Shown here piece by piece: positions 6,466 through 14,104 of a stretch of 38,954 nucleotides of DNA (the stretch's first letter is position 1; each line of letters opens with the position of its first letter). Below the pieces are notes generated by a model. The model made no database searches and was not told where the DNA came from. It saw only the letters and a list, made by a program, of their open reading frames with translations. Position numbers and translations under genes: made by a program. Source of the DNA: an uncultured bacterium (lineage in GTDB: Bacteria; Patescibacteriota; Minisyncoccia; Phycocordibacterales; CAIZLB01); assembly GCA_937873535.1 (NCBI GenBank), contig CALMYA010000035.1, forward strand, positions 1-38,954, written 5' to 3'.

Positions 6466-8568
6466 TTATACTACGAGTTGAAACTCCAGCATCTTGTTAT
6501 CCAAATCGGCAGCAATAAGCTTCACTTTCACTGGGTCGCCAATATTAAATTCCTTTTTAGTGTTCTGGCCGACAACTTTGTAGTTCTTTTTATCTACAGT
6601 GTAGAAGTCGTCAGGCTTCAAATCGCGTAAGCGAATAAGACCTTCGGCTTTGGCTTCGGGTTCTTCAATATACATGCCCCAGTCGGCAATGCCTGAAACT
6701 TTTGCATCAATAATTTGGCCTACTTTGTTCTGCATGTATTCAACCTGTTTGTATTTAATAGATGCGCGCTCGGCGTCGGCGGCCTCAACTTCACGACGCG
6801 ATGAGTCGAGGCATATTTTTTCAAGAGTGACGGCCATATGTGCCGGAACTGTTTTGCCTTCAAGTAAAATTGCAAGAATTCGATGCACCATGAGGTCGGG
6901 GTAGCGGCGAATTGGCGACGTAAACTGGGTGTAGAAGTCGAATGCCAAGCCGAAGTGGCCAGTGTTGGCGGTTGCGTATGTGGCTTTGGCCATCGAGCGA
7001 AGCGTGGCAATTTTAATAACAGCCTCTGCAGGTGAACCTTCAACCTGACGTAGTAAACTTTGTACATCTCGTGGGTTTATATTTTTTGTAGGATTGAAAT
7101 CGAAACCAAGAGCGCGTACAAAAATGCCGAGGTCTTGAAGGCGGTCGTAGTCGGGTTCGCTGTGAACGCGGTAGACACCGAGGCTCTGTGCCGAGCCGCT
7201 AGCCTTACCGTCGGCACCATGAGTTTTTGCAGCCAAATTCTTGCTTTTAGCATGAATGTATTCGGCAACTTCGCGGTTAGCAAGAAGCATATACTCTTCT
7301 ACAAGTTTGTGCGCATCGAGGCGCTCTTTTTTGTATACAGCAATAGGCTTGCCGGTCTCGTCGAGCTTAAATTTTATTTCTGTTGTTTCAAAGTCGATAG
7401 AACCAGCCTTCTGGCGTTCTTTGAGCATGAGCTTTGCGATGCGGTTCATTTCTTTGAGGCGTTCAGAGTACTGAGCAGCATCTGGCGCTTGCGATTTGTC
7501 ATCCAAAATTTCTTGAACTTCTTCGTATGTGAAGCGACGGTCAGAATGCATAATTGTGCGGCCGAACCATTCATCTAATATTTTGCCGTCTTTAGTAGTT
7601 TTAAAAATAGCAGAAAATGCAAAGCGATCTTCGTGCGGGTTCAAGCTGCACTGGCCGTTTGAAAGTACGTGGGGGAGCATAGGAATGGTTCTATCTACCA
7701 AATATACCGAGAAAGCACGCTTGCGAGCTTCAATATCGAGCGCGGTGCCTGGGCGAACAAAATGCGCTACATCGGCAATGTGTATGCCAATTTCGTAAAA
7801 TGCGTCAGGAAGGGGAGTGCCGGGCTTAATGCTGTCATCGATATGAACATTGTTGTCGGCACCGTTACCCTCTTTAATGCGCTCTTCTGGCGCAAGTTCA
7901 CGAATTGAAAGGGCATCGTCAAAGTCTTTAGCGTCGAATGGGTCGATGGTGCAGGTGAAGATGCCTCTTACATCGCGCCGTGAGGCGACTTCTTCAGGTG
8001 AAGGTGTCAGAGAACTAAACTCTTTAGCCGCTTCATCGGCTTCATCAAGCACTTCTTGCTCAAAGCCGGTGTCAAAACCTCGTTCAAGAACAATAGAGCG
8101 CATTTCAGCATCGTTATCGCCCTTCTCACCAATAATTTCTAAAAGATTACCTTTGGCATAGCGGCCGTCTTCAACTTCCCAGTCTGTAATTTTAGCGACA
8201 GCCTTCAGATTTTCTTTAAGGCTGCTTAAACCTTGGCCACCAGCTTGGCCGCTTTCATCACCAACAATGTCGATACTTATATTTAAACGTCTATCGTCGG
8301 GAAGAAGAATATATTCGGCACCTTGCGCTTCTGTATTTTTTATAATAGTACCCACGAACTGCAATTTCTTTCGTTCAACAATTTTAATAACCTTGCCGTA
8401 TGTATCGCCTTTAAAACCTGCGTATGTTTCAATTTCAACAGTGTCGCCTGGGAGGGCAATGTTGACGTCGTTAGGCTCAACAGGAATGCTTTCTTCTAAG
8501 CCTTCGATGTCTACGAAACCTTTGCCTTTTGAATTGAGGGAAATTACGCCCGTGCGGTGATTATGCAT
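6466..8568 (-). CDS. rnr: Ribonuclease R (RNB-family 3'-5' exoribonuclease)
   Basis: Processive hydrolytic 3'-to-5' exoribonuclease that degrades structured RNA. At 700 aa it is near the usual RNase R length. N-terminal cold-shock-like OB regions come first. The RNB catalytic block TIDPFDAKDFDDAL (207-220) holds the metal-binding Asp residues. YTQFTSPIRRYPDLMVHR lies further on, and a C-terminal S1 domain (about 615-700) includes KVSGIADWGMYIEE. The short Lys-rich tail of many RNase R proteins is absent. The gene starts 7 nt after the stop of the HEAT-like gene and is probably co-transcribed with it. Confidence 0.96.
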   Translation of the reverse strand: MHNHRTGVISLNSKGKGFVDIEGLEESIPVEPNDVNIALPGDTVEIETYAGFKGDTYGKVIKIVERKKLQFVGTIIKNTEAQGAEYILLPDDRRLNISIDIVGDESGQAGGQGLSSLKENLKAVAKITDWEVEDGRYAKGNLLEIIGEKGDNDAEMRSIVLERGFDTGFEQEVLDEADEAAKEFSSLTPSPEEVASRRDVRGIFTCTIDPFDAKDFDDALSIRELAPEERIKEGNGADNNVHIDDSIKPGTPLPDAFYEIGIHIADVAHFVRPGTALDIEARKRAFSVYLVDRTIPMLPHVLSNGQCSLNPHEDRFAFSAIFKTTKDGKILDEWFGRTIMHSDRRFTYEEVQEILDDKSQAPDAAQYSERLKEMNRIAKLMLKERQKAGSIDFETTEIKFKLDETGKPIAVYKKERLDAHKLVEEYMLLANREVAEYIHAKSKNLAAKTHGADGKASGSAQSLGVYRVHSEPDYDRLQDLGIFVRALGFDFNPTKNINPRDVQSLLRQVEGSPAEAVIKIATLRSMAKATYATANTGHFGLAFDFYTQFTSPIRRYPDLMVHRILAILLEGKTVPAHMAVTLEKICLDSSRREVEAADAERASIKYKQVEYMQNKVGQIIDAKVSGIADWGMYIEEPEAKAEGLIRLRDLKPDDFYTVDKKNYKVVGQNTKKEFNIGDPVKVKLIAADLDNKMLEFQLVV

Positions 8569-8575
8569 AATGTAA

Positions 8576-9013
8576 TTAATTCTGTGTTGATGTCTCTTTT
8601 AAGCACTGCTCTGCCTGTTCTCCAAGATCAGGATCATTCTCGTCTGATGCCTTTCGAAGTATGTGTTCTACAATTGCGTCTTTGCTGCCTCTTTTACGCA
8701 ATGCCATTGCTGCACGAATGCGAACTATATGGTACGGGTCTTGCAAGGCTGTAGAAAGTTTTTCTGTGTCGCCGTCGCCAAGCGGCATGTCTGACATGTT
8801 AAATAGGGTAACGGCGAAATCTCTTATGTTTTGGTCATCGCTCGATAGCCCCATATCAAGAGCCCACTCTAGATTTTCTTTAGTTGGAGGCGTAGCTTTG
8901 AAATGCTCTTCAATAAAAGCCCAGTCTTCCTCAGTTCCCTTGACTGCCTTTAAAATTAAATCTCTAAAGCCTATAGGGTCAGCCGCTTCATGGTGTAGTG
9001 CTTCTTGTGTCAT
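8576..9013 (-). CDS. HEAT-like repeat protein, paralogue 1
   Basis: 145 aa, acidic and helical, with no membrane segments. The block QDPYHIVRIRAAMALRKRGSKDAIVEHIL is a HEAT-type helix pair. The segment ENLEWALDMGLSSDDQNIRDFAVTLFNMSD aligns with EKVRWAIDIGLASPNDFTREQAAAILDTSD of the 120-aa protein at 23489-23851. The similarity continues into a second helix pair, so the two are paralogues. HEAT-like repeats usually serve as protein-binding scaffolds; the partner is unknown. It directly precedes rnr, so a link to RNA decay is possible but only from position. An extended -10 lies 13 nt upstream. Confidence 0.8.
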   Translation of the reverse strand: MTQEALHHEAADPIGFRDLILKAVKGTEEDWAFIEEHFKATPPTKENLEWALDMGLSSDDQNIRDFAVTLFNMSDMPLGDGDTEKLSTALQDPYHIVRIRAAMALRKRGSKDAIVEHILRKASDENDPDLGEQAEQCLKETSTQN

Positions 9014-9026
9014 AGTAATTAACCCT

Positions 9027-9035
9027 ACTTTAGCA
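9027..9035 (-). promoter_or_regulatory. Extended -10 for the HEAT-rnr operon
   Basis: TGCTAAAGT on the minus strand; the hexamer ends 13 nt before the ATG at 9013, which predicts a leader of only a few nt. Confidence 0.45.
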
Positions 9036-9124
9036 GGAAACCCCTGTTTTAGCCACTATTTTAAGCTAGGGCAGGGGTACGGTAGTCCTTTTGGCTGGCG
9101 GTAGGCTTGGACGCATACAGCCAA

Positions 9125-9153
9125 TTGACGCCCGCCTGCATTTTTGGTAGTAT
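9125..9153 (+). promoter_or_regulatory. rpsP promoter
   Basis: TTGACG (9125-9130), 17-nt spacer, TAGTAT (9148-9153). It ends 8 nt before ATG 9162. The alternative TTG at 9144 lies upstream of the -10 and can be excluded. Confidence 0.75.
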
Positions 9154-9161
9154 CTTCGGAC

Positions 9162-9644
9162 ATGTTATCAATACGACTACAGCGCATCGGCCGAAAGAAC
9201 GAACCTTCATTTAGGCTTGTTCTTACCGAGTCAAAAAACGCGGCTAAGAGCGGCCGGTTCCAAGAAATTCTTGGTTTCCACAATTTTCGTAAAGACGGCA
9301 CAACAACAGTTAAAGCCGACCGTGTAAAACACTGGATCTCTATGGGCGCTCAGGTTTCCGACACTGCCCACAACCTACTCATTTCAGAAAAGGTTCTTAC
9401 AGGTAAGAAAATAAACGTTCTTCCTAAAAAGACTGTGCCTAAGAAAGAAGAAGTAGCGGTTGAAGCGGCTCCTGCACCTGTTGCGGCAGCTGAGGCACCA
9501 GCAGAAGCTCCTAAGGAAGCTCCGGCACCAGAGGCTGAGCCTGCTAAAGAAGAAGCTCCTGCTCCTGAGGCTCCTGCTGAGGCACCAGTTGAAGCACCAG
9601 CGCCAGAAGCTGCTCCTGAAACTCCAGCAGAACCTGCTGCTTAA
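9162..9644 (+). CDS. rpsP: 30S ribosomal protein S16 with a long Ala/Pro/Glu tail
   Basis: Small-subunit ribosomal protein needed for 30S assembly. MLSIRLQRIGRKNEPSFRLV is the canonical S16 start, followed by GRFQEILGFHN and DRVKHWISMGAQVSDTAHNLL. The S16 fold ends near residue 90. The remaining 70 or so residues are a low-complexity tail rich in Ala, Pro and Glu with repeated EAPAPEA-type units, probably unstructured on the ribosome surface. Such tails are known on S16 from Parcubacteria. The start is fixed by the promoter geometry. A bidirectional terminator follows. Confidence 0.95.
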   Translation: MLSIRLQRIGRKNEPSFRLVLTESKNAAKSGRFQEILGFHNFRKDGTTTVKADRVKHWISMGAQVSDTAHNLLISEKVLTGKKINVLPKKTVPKKEEVAVEAAPAPVAAAEAPAEAPKEAPAPEAEPAKEEAPAPEAPAEAPVEAPAPEAAPETPAEPAA

Positions 9645-9672
9645 GGTCTCTCAATTTAAAATATTCAAAAAG

Positions 9673-9713
9673 AAACCGCCGACTCCAGGAATTGGGCCGG
9701 CGGCGTTTTCTTT
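9673..9713. terminator. Bidirectional terminator between rpsP and the 9742 gene
   Basis: CCGCCG (9676-9681) pairs with CGGCGG (9698-9703). A-rich sequence flanks the left side and a T-rich run the right, so it can serve both convergent genes. Confidence 0.7.
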
Positions 9714-9741
9714 CTCGCAAGACTATCATAAAGCGACACGG

Positions 9742-10239
9742 TCACTCCAATATGTAATTGATGTCGGTGCCTTTGCCTGTGAGATAGTGTGTACCGCTGA
9801 GTACTGCTCCATTCCACTTTGTTCGGCTTATGCCCGCTTCAACCGCCTTGAGTACACGCAAGCCAAACTTCGCAGGGAAGTAGAGACGCGGATCACTGAA
9901 AGGGCAGCATTCAGCTTCTCTCAGGTTGGCGACGTAACCCTCGCCATCGGCGATGAACCAGCTCAGCTGCGTCGAAGAACGCAGATTAGTGGTTGAATTC
10001 AGTGAAGCATAGCCAATGAAATCAAATTCCCACGGGCTGCGGTCTTCCACAGCTAGTGCAGCCAGCTGCAAGTCAATATGTGCTTTACACGCCTGCCTTA
10101 ATTCACAGGCAGAATGCCATCTCCACTCTTTTACACTCTCGTGCATTTTCCATCGCTCCCTATTTTCGCCGTTCTGGAAGAACTCGAATTTGTACAGAGC
10201 TGGTGCAGTAATAACAGGATTAACAAGGTTACTTAACAT
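9742..10239 (-). CDS. Orphan protein (165 aa), unknown function
   Basis: I do not recognise this protein. It is soluble, rich in Trp, Arg and Glu at the N-terminus (ENRERWKMHESVKEWRWHSA), and has a Cys pair (ECCPFSDPRLYFP) in the C-terminal half. The start is well supported: TAAGGAG lies 6 nt before ATG 10239. A consensus TTGACA promoter is at 10355-10360, and the leader folds into two hairpins with the same loop. A terminator follows. It is thus a complete single-gene unit, unlike the leaderless housekeeping genes around it. A family B palindrome lies about 150 nt upstream, the same distance as the family B remnant upstream of the orphan at 29201-29653. Confidence 0.72.
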   Translation of the reverse strand: MLSNLVNPVITAPALYKFEFFQNGENRERWKMHESVKEWRWHSACELRQACKAHIDLQLAALAVEDRSPWEFDFIGYASLNSTTNLRSSTQLSWFIADGEGYVANLREAECCPFSDPRLYFPAKFGLRVLKAVEAGISRTKWNGAVLSGTHYLTGKGTDINYILE

Positions 10240-10252
10240 GGGGTACTCCTTA

Positions 10253-10306
10253 TCGCCTGAAGGCGACGGTGTAGGTTTCTCGACGTGCTGTTGCTCCCTG
10301 AAGGGA
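10253..10306 (-). other. Twin leader hairpins before the 9742-10239 gene
   Basis: On the RNA strand, UCCC-UUCA-GGGA (10306-10295) and UCGCC-UUCA-GGCGA (10266-10253) carry identical UUCA loops. The second directly abuts the Shine-Dalgarno AAGGAG (10252-10247). Confidence 0.55.
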
Positions 10307-10331
10307 ACGGTAAAACAACAAATCTGCCATA

Positions 10332-10360
10332 AGAGTAGTCTTTTTTCATATTACTGTCAA
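10332..10360 (-). promoter_or_regulatory. Promoter of the 9742-10239 gene
   Basis: Consensus TTGACA (10360-10355), 17-nt spacer, TACTCT (10337-10332), predicting a leader of about 85-90 nt. Confidence 0.6.
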
Positions 10361-10386
10361 TTATAGGGAAGGTGGGAATTAAATAC

Positions 10387-10467
10387 ATATAAAATAAAGA
10401 AAAACACCTGCACAGAGCATATCGCAGATACGCATGCTCTGTGCAGGTGTTTTTCTTTATTTTATAT
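10387..10467. repeat. Long palindrome, family B copy 1
   Basis: Arms 10387-10420 and 10434-10467 are perfectly complementary over 34 bp around the 13-nt loop ATCGCAGATACGC. The loop and the adjoining GAGCAT/ATGCTC are identical, in reverse complement, to the copy at 29017-29095, but the rest of the arms differ. The right arm covers the last two codons of hsp20 (ATA TAA). Read from hsp20, the arm ends in TTTTTCTTTATTTT, so it can also act as a terminator. Confidence 0.93.
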
Positions 10468-10950
10468 AGACTTAATCCTCAACTTCGCCTTTCTTTCCTT
10501 GTCAGTTCTAGGCAACTTAATAGTAAGCACACCCTGATTCTCGGTTGCCTCAGCGTTGTCGATGTCTATTTCGTGGGGGAGTTGAATGGTTCGTGAAAAT
10601 GAGCCCCAATAGAGTTCTCGGACAATGAAGTCGTCGTCTTTAAGAGTTTTATCTTCAGCTCGGGTGCCTCGAATGGTAATAGAGTCTCGGGCAATGGCTA
10701 TGTCCATTTCATCTTTCCGCACGCCGGGAATCATGGCTTTGACAATAATATCGTCGGGGGTCTGAAAAACATCAACAGAAAGTTCGCCGTCGCCAGCCTG
10801 TTCTTCATCCCATGTTGAATGGTTGATTGCGCCGGTACCGCGCACTAACGGTTTTTCATCATCTTCTAATTCGTCTTCGCCGTCGAGTTCGTCTTCATCT
10901 AAATTTACGCTTCCTGTCAGCCTTTCAAAAAAAGATCGTTTTTTCTTCAT
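10462..10950 (-). CDS. hsp20: Small heat-shock protein, Hsp20/alpha-crystallin family
   Basis: ATP-independent holdase chaperone, 162 aa. An acidic, probably disordered N-terminal region (about 16-60, rich in DE) precedes an alpha-crystallin domain: ELSVDVFQTPDDIIVKAMIPGV, then SITIRGTR, then a C-terminal GVLTIKLPR. The C-terminus ends in RIKSI, without a clean I-x-I motif. A longer frame from 10998 exists, but ATG 10950 is preferred: TATACT lies 9 nt upstream, and MKKKRSFFERL is a typical N-terminus in this group. The stop codon lies inside a family B palindrome, which probably terminates the transcript. Confidence 0.92.
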   Translation of the reverse strand: MKKKRSFFERLTGSVNLDEDELDGEDELEDDEKPLVRGTGAINHSTWDEEQAGDGELSVDVFQTPDDIIVKAMIPGVRKDEMDIAIARDSITIRGTRAEDKTLKDDDFIVRELYWGSFSRTIQLPHEIDIDNAEATENQGVLTIKLPRTDKERKAKLRIKSI

Positions 10951-10959
10951 AGTGTATAT

Positions 10960-10965
10960 AGTATA
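10960..10965 (-). promoter_or_regulatory. hsp20 -10 box
   Basis: TATACT on the minus strand, 9 nt before ATG 10950; predicts a leaderless or near-leaderless message. Confidence 0.5.
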
Positions 10966-11030
10966 TGACCGATAGACGACGATGGCAAACAGAAACAAGG
11001 CATATTTGTGAATATCTTTTCTGCGCCGTT

Positions 11031-11795
11031 TTAAAATTCCTTTATTTTCTTGATGCGTTCAAGTATGAGAATAAGAAAGATGAGTGTCACCCAAACAAAA
11101 GAGAAGGCAATGAATATGCCGCCTTGCGCGCGTTCGGTTATAAATACAATAAGAATGTTAAAGCCCGCATGAAGAACAGTAGCAACGGCTAGGCCGATAA
11201 GCGTCCAGGCGCGTTGCGTCCATCGGGGCTTGAAGTAGGCCAAAGCTATGAAGAGCGACAAGACGCCGGAAGATGCCACGTGAAGCAGGTTAGCCCCCAT
11301 AAAGCGCATATTGCCTGTTAGAACCGACACGAGGGTATTGCCTTGAAGTAATGGCTCAAGCAGAAAAAAGGTGTTTTCCATGGCCGAAAAGCCTAAAGCC
11401 GCCGTCATGAGGTATACAAAGGCGTCAATTGGTTCATCAAATATGTCGCGCCTGTTCCGGAAAGCAATAAAATATGCCGCTAAAAACTTCACCGCTTCCT
11501 CGCAAAAAGCCCAAGCTAAAAGCACGTTAAAATTATTAACCGAGCCAGCGCTGCCTGTCATGAGCGCAATGTACCCTTCACTCCATTTTTCAAACGGATA
11601 CACAATAAAGACGCATCCCATGCCGGCTATGAATGTTGCCCAAATAGTAAATTTTGGCTCGTGATGCTCGTGGCCTTCATGCATCCAAAACCACAGCCAA
11701 ATAAGAGCGGGGAGAAGCCCCCCAATTATTGCATAGGTAAATGCCTGCAATACAAACCCCGACGGAAGTTGCCCAAAGTTTAAGACAGCGGCCAT
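11031..11795 (-). CDS. PrsW-like intramembrane metalloprotease
   Basis: 254 aa with about seven hydrophobic segments. Family motifs are present in order: FCEEAVKF (EExxK, residues 99-103), MENTFF (E140), LLHVASSG (H172) and LHAGFN (H209). These are the putative metal ligands and active-site residues of the PrsW/CAAX-like membrane protease group. In Bacillus, PrsW cleaves an anti-sigma factor; no anti-sigma gene is visible here, so the substrate is unknown. A His/Glu-rich loop (HEGHEHHE) follows the second segment. The start overlaps the end of valS by 16 nt, so the two are probably translated from one mRNA. Confidence 0.88.
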   Translation of the reverse strand: MAAVLNFGQLPSGFVLQAFTYAIIGGLLPALIWLWFWMHEGHEHHEPKFTIWATFIAGMGCVFIVYPFEKWSEGYIALMTGSAGSVNNFNVLLAWAFCEEAVKFLAAYFIAFRNRRDIFDEPIDAFVYLMTAALGFSAMENTFFLLEPLLQGNTLVSVLTGNMRFMGANLLHVASSGVLSLFIALAYFKPRWTQRAWTLIGLAVATVLHAGFNILIVFITERAQGGIFIAFSFVWVTLIFLILILERIKKIKEF

Positions 11796-14050
11796 GGCTG
11801 TATTAAGAGAAGATTTTTATTGATAATGTTTTCATTTTCGGTAAGGCCTGCACCTGTAGTGACGATTGCCCACAATTCTTCGGTAACATGCGGCATGAAA
11901 GGGTGAAGAATTTTTATAACGTCACGCAATGTGTGAAGTAAAAATTGTGCTCGTGCTGCTTTCTCTTCTGTGGAACCGCTGCTGAAAATTGGCTTACTTT
12001 CTTCAAGAATAACATCGGCAAGCGTGCTCCATATATAATGATATATCTTTTCGGCCGCGAGGTGAATCTTGTAACCCTCAAGTTCTTCGGTTATTGCCTT
12101 AATTGTTTCGATGCGTTGGTTTATAAGTGCTTGCTCAGCGTCTCCCCATGCCTTGAAATGTGGGTCATATGTAACTGCTGCACCATCTTGGCCTGCGGTA
12201 CTTGCTGCCGTAAGAATGAAGCGGGCGACATTCCAAATTTTATTGGCAAAATGCTTGTATCCTTTTATTTTATCTTCAGCTAAAGCGAGGTCGCTTCCCG
12301 GAGTATTACCAACAACAAGCCCCATGCGCAGGGCATCGGCACCGAATTTTTCAATAAGTGTAAGCGGGCTAATAACATTTCCAACCGACTTCGACATTTT
12401 TTTACCCTTGGCGTCGTTTACCATTCCGTGAAAATAAACGTTTTCGAACGGTACTTCGTTGCGCAAATAAAGAGAAAAGATAATCATGCGTGGCACCCAT
12501 TTAAAGACGAGGTCGCGACCGGTGTCGAGTACTTGAGTAGGGTGGTAAGCTGCAACATCTGGCTGGTCTGCGTCTGTAATTGGCTTTCTGCCCGCTGCAG
12601 CGCTGCCTTTATAGCCAAGCGCAAGCAATGGCCATTGGCCAGATGAAAACCAAGTATCGAATGTGTCGGTGTCTTTAACCATTTCTGAACCGCACTTTTT
12701 GCAAGTTGCCGATTCGTCGGTATCTAAATAGCCTTCATTGCATTTAGCGCATATTTTTGCAGGAATAGGGATGCCCCAGACAATTTGTCGCGAAATATTC
12801 CAATCGAGAGTGTTTTCCATCCAATAATTGAAGATTTTTTCATAATTTTCAGGAATAAATTTTACTTTTCCTAGAGCTACGGCTTTGAGTGCCTTTTCAG
12901 CAAGCGGTTTCATTTTTACGAACCATTGATCTTTAATTTGCGGCTCAATTTGAGTGTTGCATTTATAGCAGCATTTTACATTGTGCACGTAGGCTTCGTC
13001 GGTTCTAACCAATAGACCTTTCTCTTTGAGTTTTTCAATAATAAGCGGGCGAACTTTGCTTATATGAAGGCCAGCTAGGTCGCCCGCTACCGGCAAAAGT
13101 TTTCCTTTAAAATCAATTATCTGCTCATATTCTAAACTGTGTCGCTCGGCAATTTCAAAGTCGATATTGTCGTGCCATGGGGTAATAGTCATCACACCAG
13201 TGCCGAATTCCATATCTATTGCTTCGTCTTTTATTACTGTGGCGGTAACGGGGCCGTTCAGCCATTCTAGCTCTATTTTTTGGCCGTCTTTATATTCGGC
13301 ATAGCGCATATCGCTTGGGTGCATTACTACATACTTGTCGCCGAACTTCGTTTCAGGCCGAGCTGTTGTAATAACGAAAGGGCCATATTGCAGGTAGTAC
13401 AAGGTATCTTTCTGCTCATTAAATTCTGTTTCTACATCTGAAAGGGAAGTTTGATGTTTAGCACACCAGTTTACAATGCGTTTACCACGATATACGAGAC
13501 CGTCGGCATACATTTTTCGGAAGGTATCTTGTGCCGCTGCGACAATTTCTGGGTCGAGGGTAAACTTTTCACGCGACCAGTCACATGATGCGCCGAGCTT
13601 TCTGATGTCGTCACTTATAAATTTTTTATTCTCGATAGTGAAATCATAAATTTCTTTATACAAATCTTCGGGTGCAATTTCAAAACGCGAACGACCTTCT
13701 TTTTCAAGTTTACGTTCGTATACAATTTGAGTTTCAAAACCTGCGTGGTCGGTGCCAGGTACCCATAATGCTCGCTTGCCTCGCATTCTTTCAAAACGAG
13801 TAAAGATATCTTGAACGGCAGTACCAAGTGCGTGGCCTACATGAATACGGCCGTTGGCATTAAGCGGCGGCATAATAATGGTGTATGCTTTTGCGTTGGC
13901 ATCAGCCGCGCCCGCTTCTACGCATTTTTCAGGTGAAAAAAGGCCGCTTTTTTCTTCAATAGAATAAACAGCCGGTTCTGTGTCGGCAAAATTGTACGGC
14001 GAAAGCAGCTTTTTCGGGATGTCGGGCTCGACGTAGGTTTTATCAGCCAT
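11780..14050 (-). CDS. valS: Valyl-tRNA synthetase
   Basis: Class I synthetase charging tRNA-Val. The HIGH motif appears as HVGHALG, preceded by PPLNANGRI. A zinc-ribbon pair (CAKC, CKKC) is present, and KMSKS appears in GKKMSKSVGNV. The editing domain carries TTARPET. At 756 aa it is shorter than the usual 880-950. The anticodon-binding helices are present (HTLRDVIKILHPFMPHVTEELW), but the C-terminal coiled-coil arm seems to be missing. An extended -10, TGCTAAAAT, lies 10 nt before the ATG. prsW overlaps its 3' end. Confidence 0.96.
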   Translation of the reverse strand: MADKTYVEPDIPKKLLSPYNFADTEPAVYSIEEKSGLFSPEKCVEAGAADANAKAYTIIMPPLNANGRIHVGHALGTAVQDIFTRFERMRGKRALWVPGTDHAGFETQIVYERKLEKEGRSRFEIAPEDLYKEIYDFTIENKKFISDDIRKLGASCDWSREKFTLDPEIVAAAQDTFRKMYADGLVYRGKRIVNWCAKHQTSLSDVETEFNEQKDTLYYLQYGPFVITTARPETKFGDKYVVMHPSDMRYAEYKDGQKIELEWLNGPVTATVIKDEAIDMEFGTGVMTITPWHDNIDFEIAERHSLEYEQIIDFKGKLLPVAGDLAGLHISKVRPLIIEKLKEKGLLVRTDEAYVHNVKCCYKCNTQIEPQIKDQWFVKMKPLAEKALKAVALGKVKFIPENYEKIFNYWMENTLDWNISRQIVWGIPIPAKICAKCNEGYLDTDESATCKKCGSEMVKDTDTFDTWFSSGQWPLLALGYKGSAAAGRKPITDADQPDVAAYHPTQVLDTGRDLVFKWVPRMIIFSLYLRNEVPFENVYFHGMVNDAKGKKMSKSVGNVISPLTLIEKFGADALRMGLVVGNTPGSDLALAEDKIKGYKHFANKIWNVARFILTAASTAGQDGAAVTYDPHFKAWGDAEQALINQRIETIKAITEELEGYKIHLAAEKIYHYIWSTLADVILEESKPIFSSGSTEEKAARAQFLLHTLRDVIKILHPFMPHVTEELWAIVTTGAGLTENENIINKNLLLIQPWPLS

Positions 14051-14060
14051 AATAAGGGTT

Positions 14061-14069
14061 ATTTTAGCA
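14061..14069 (-). promoter_or_regulatory. valS extended -10
   Basis: TGCTAAAAT on the minus strand; the hexamer ends 10 nt before ATG 14050. Confidence 0.5.
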
Positions 14070-14104
14070 CCTTTAAGGGCTTACATAAAGGGAGTTTTGC
14101 AGGG

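Noticed and set aside
9460..9996. 178-aa frame overlapping the rpsP tail and the next gene
   Set aside because: Leu/Arg/Gln-rich shadow of the Ala/Pro/Glu repeat; crosses a terminator.
10016..10366. 116-aa plus-strand frame
   Set aside because: Antisense to a gene with promoter, leader and ribosome site; no start signals of its own.
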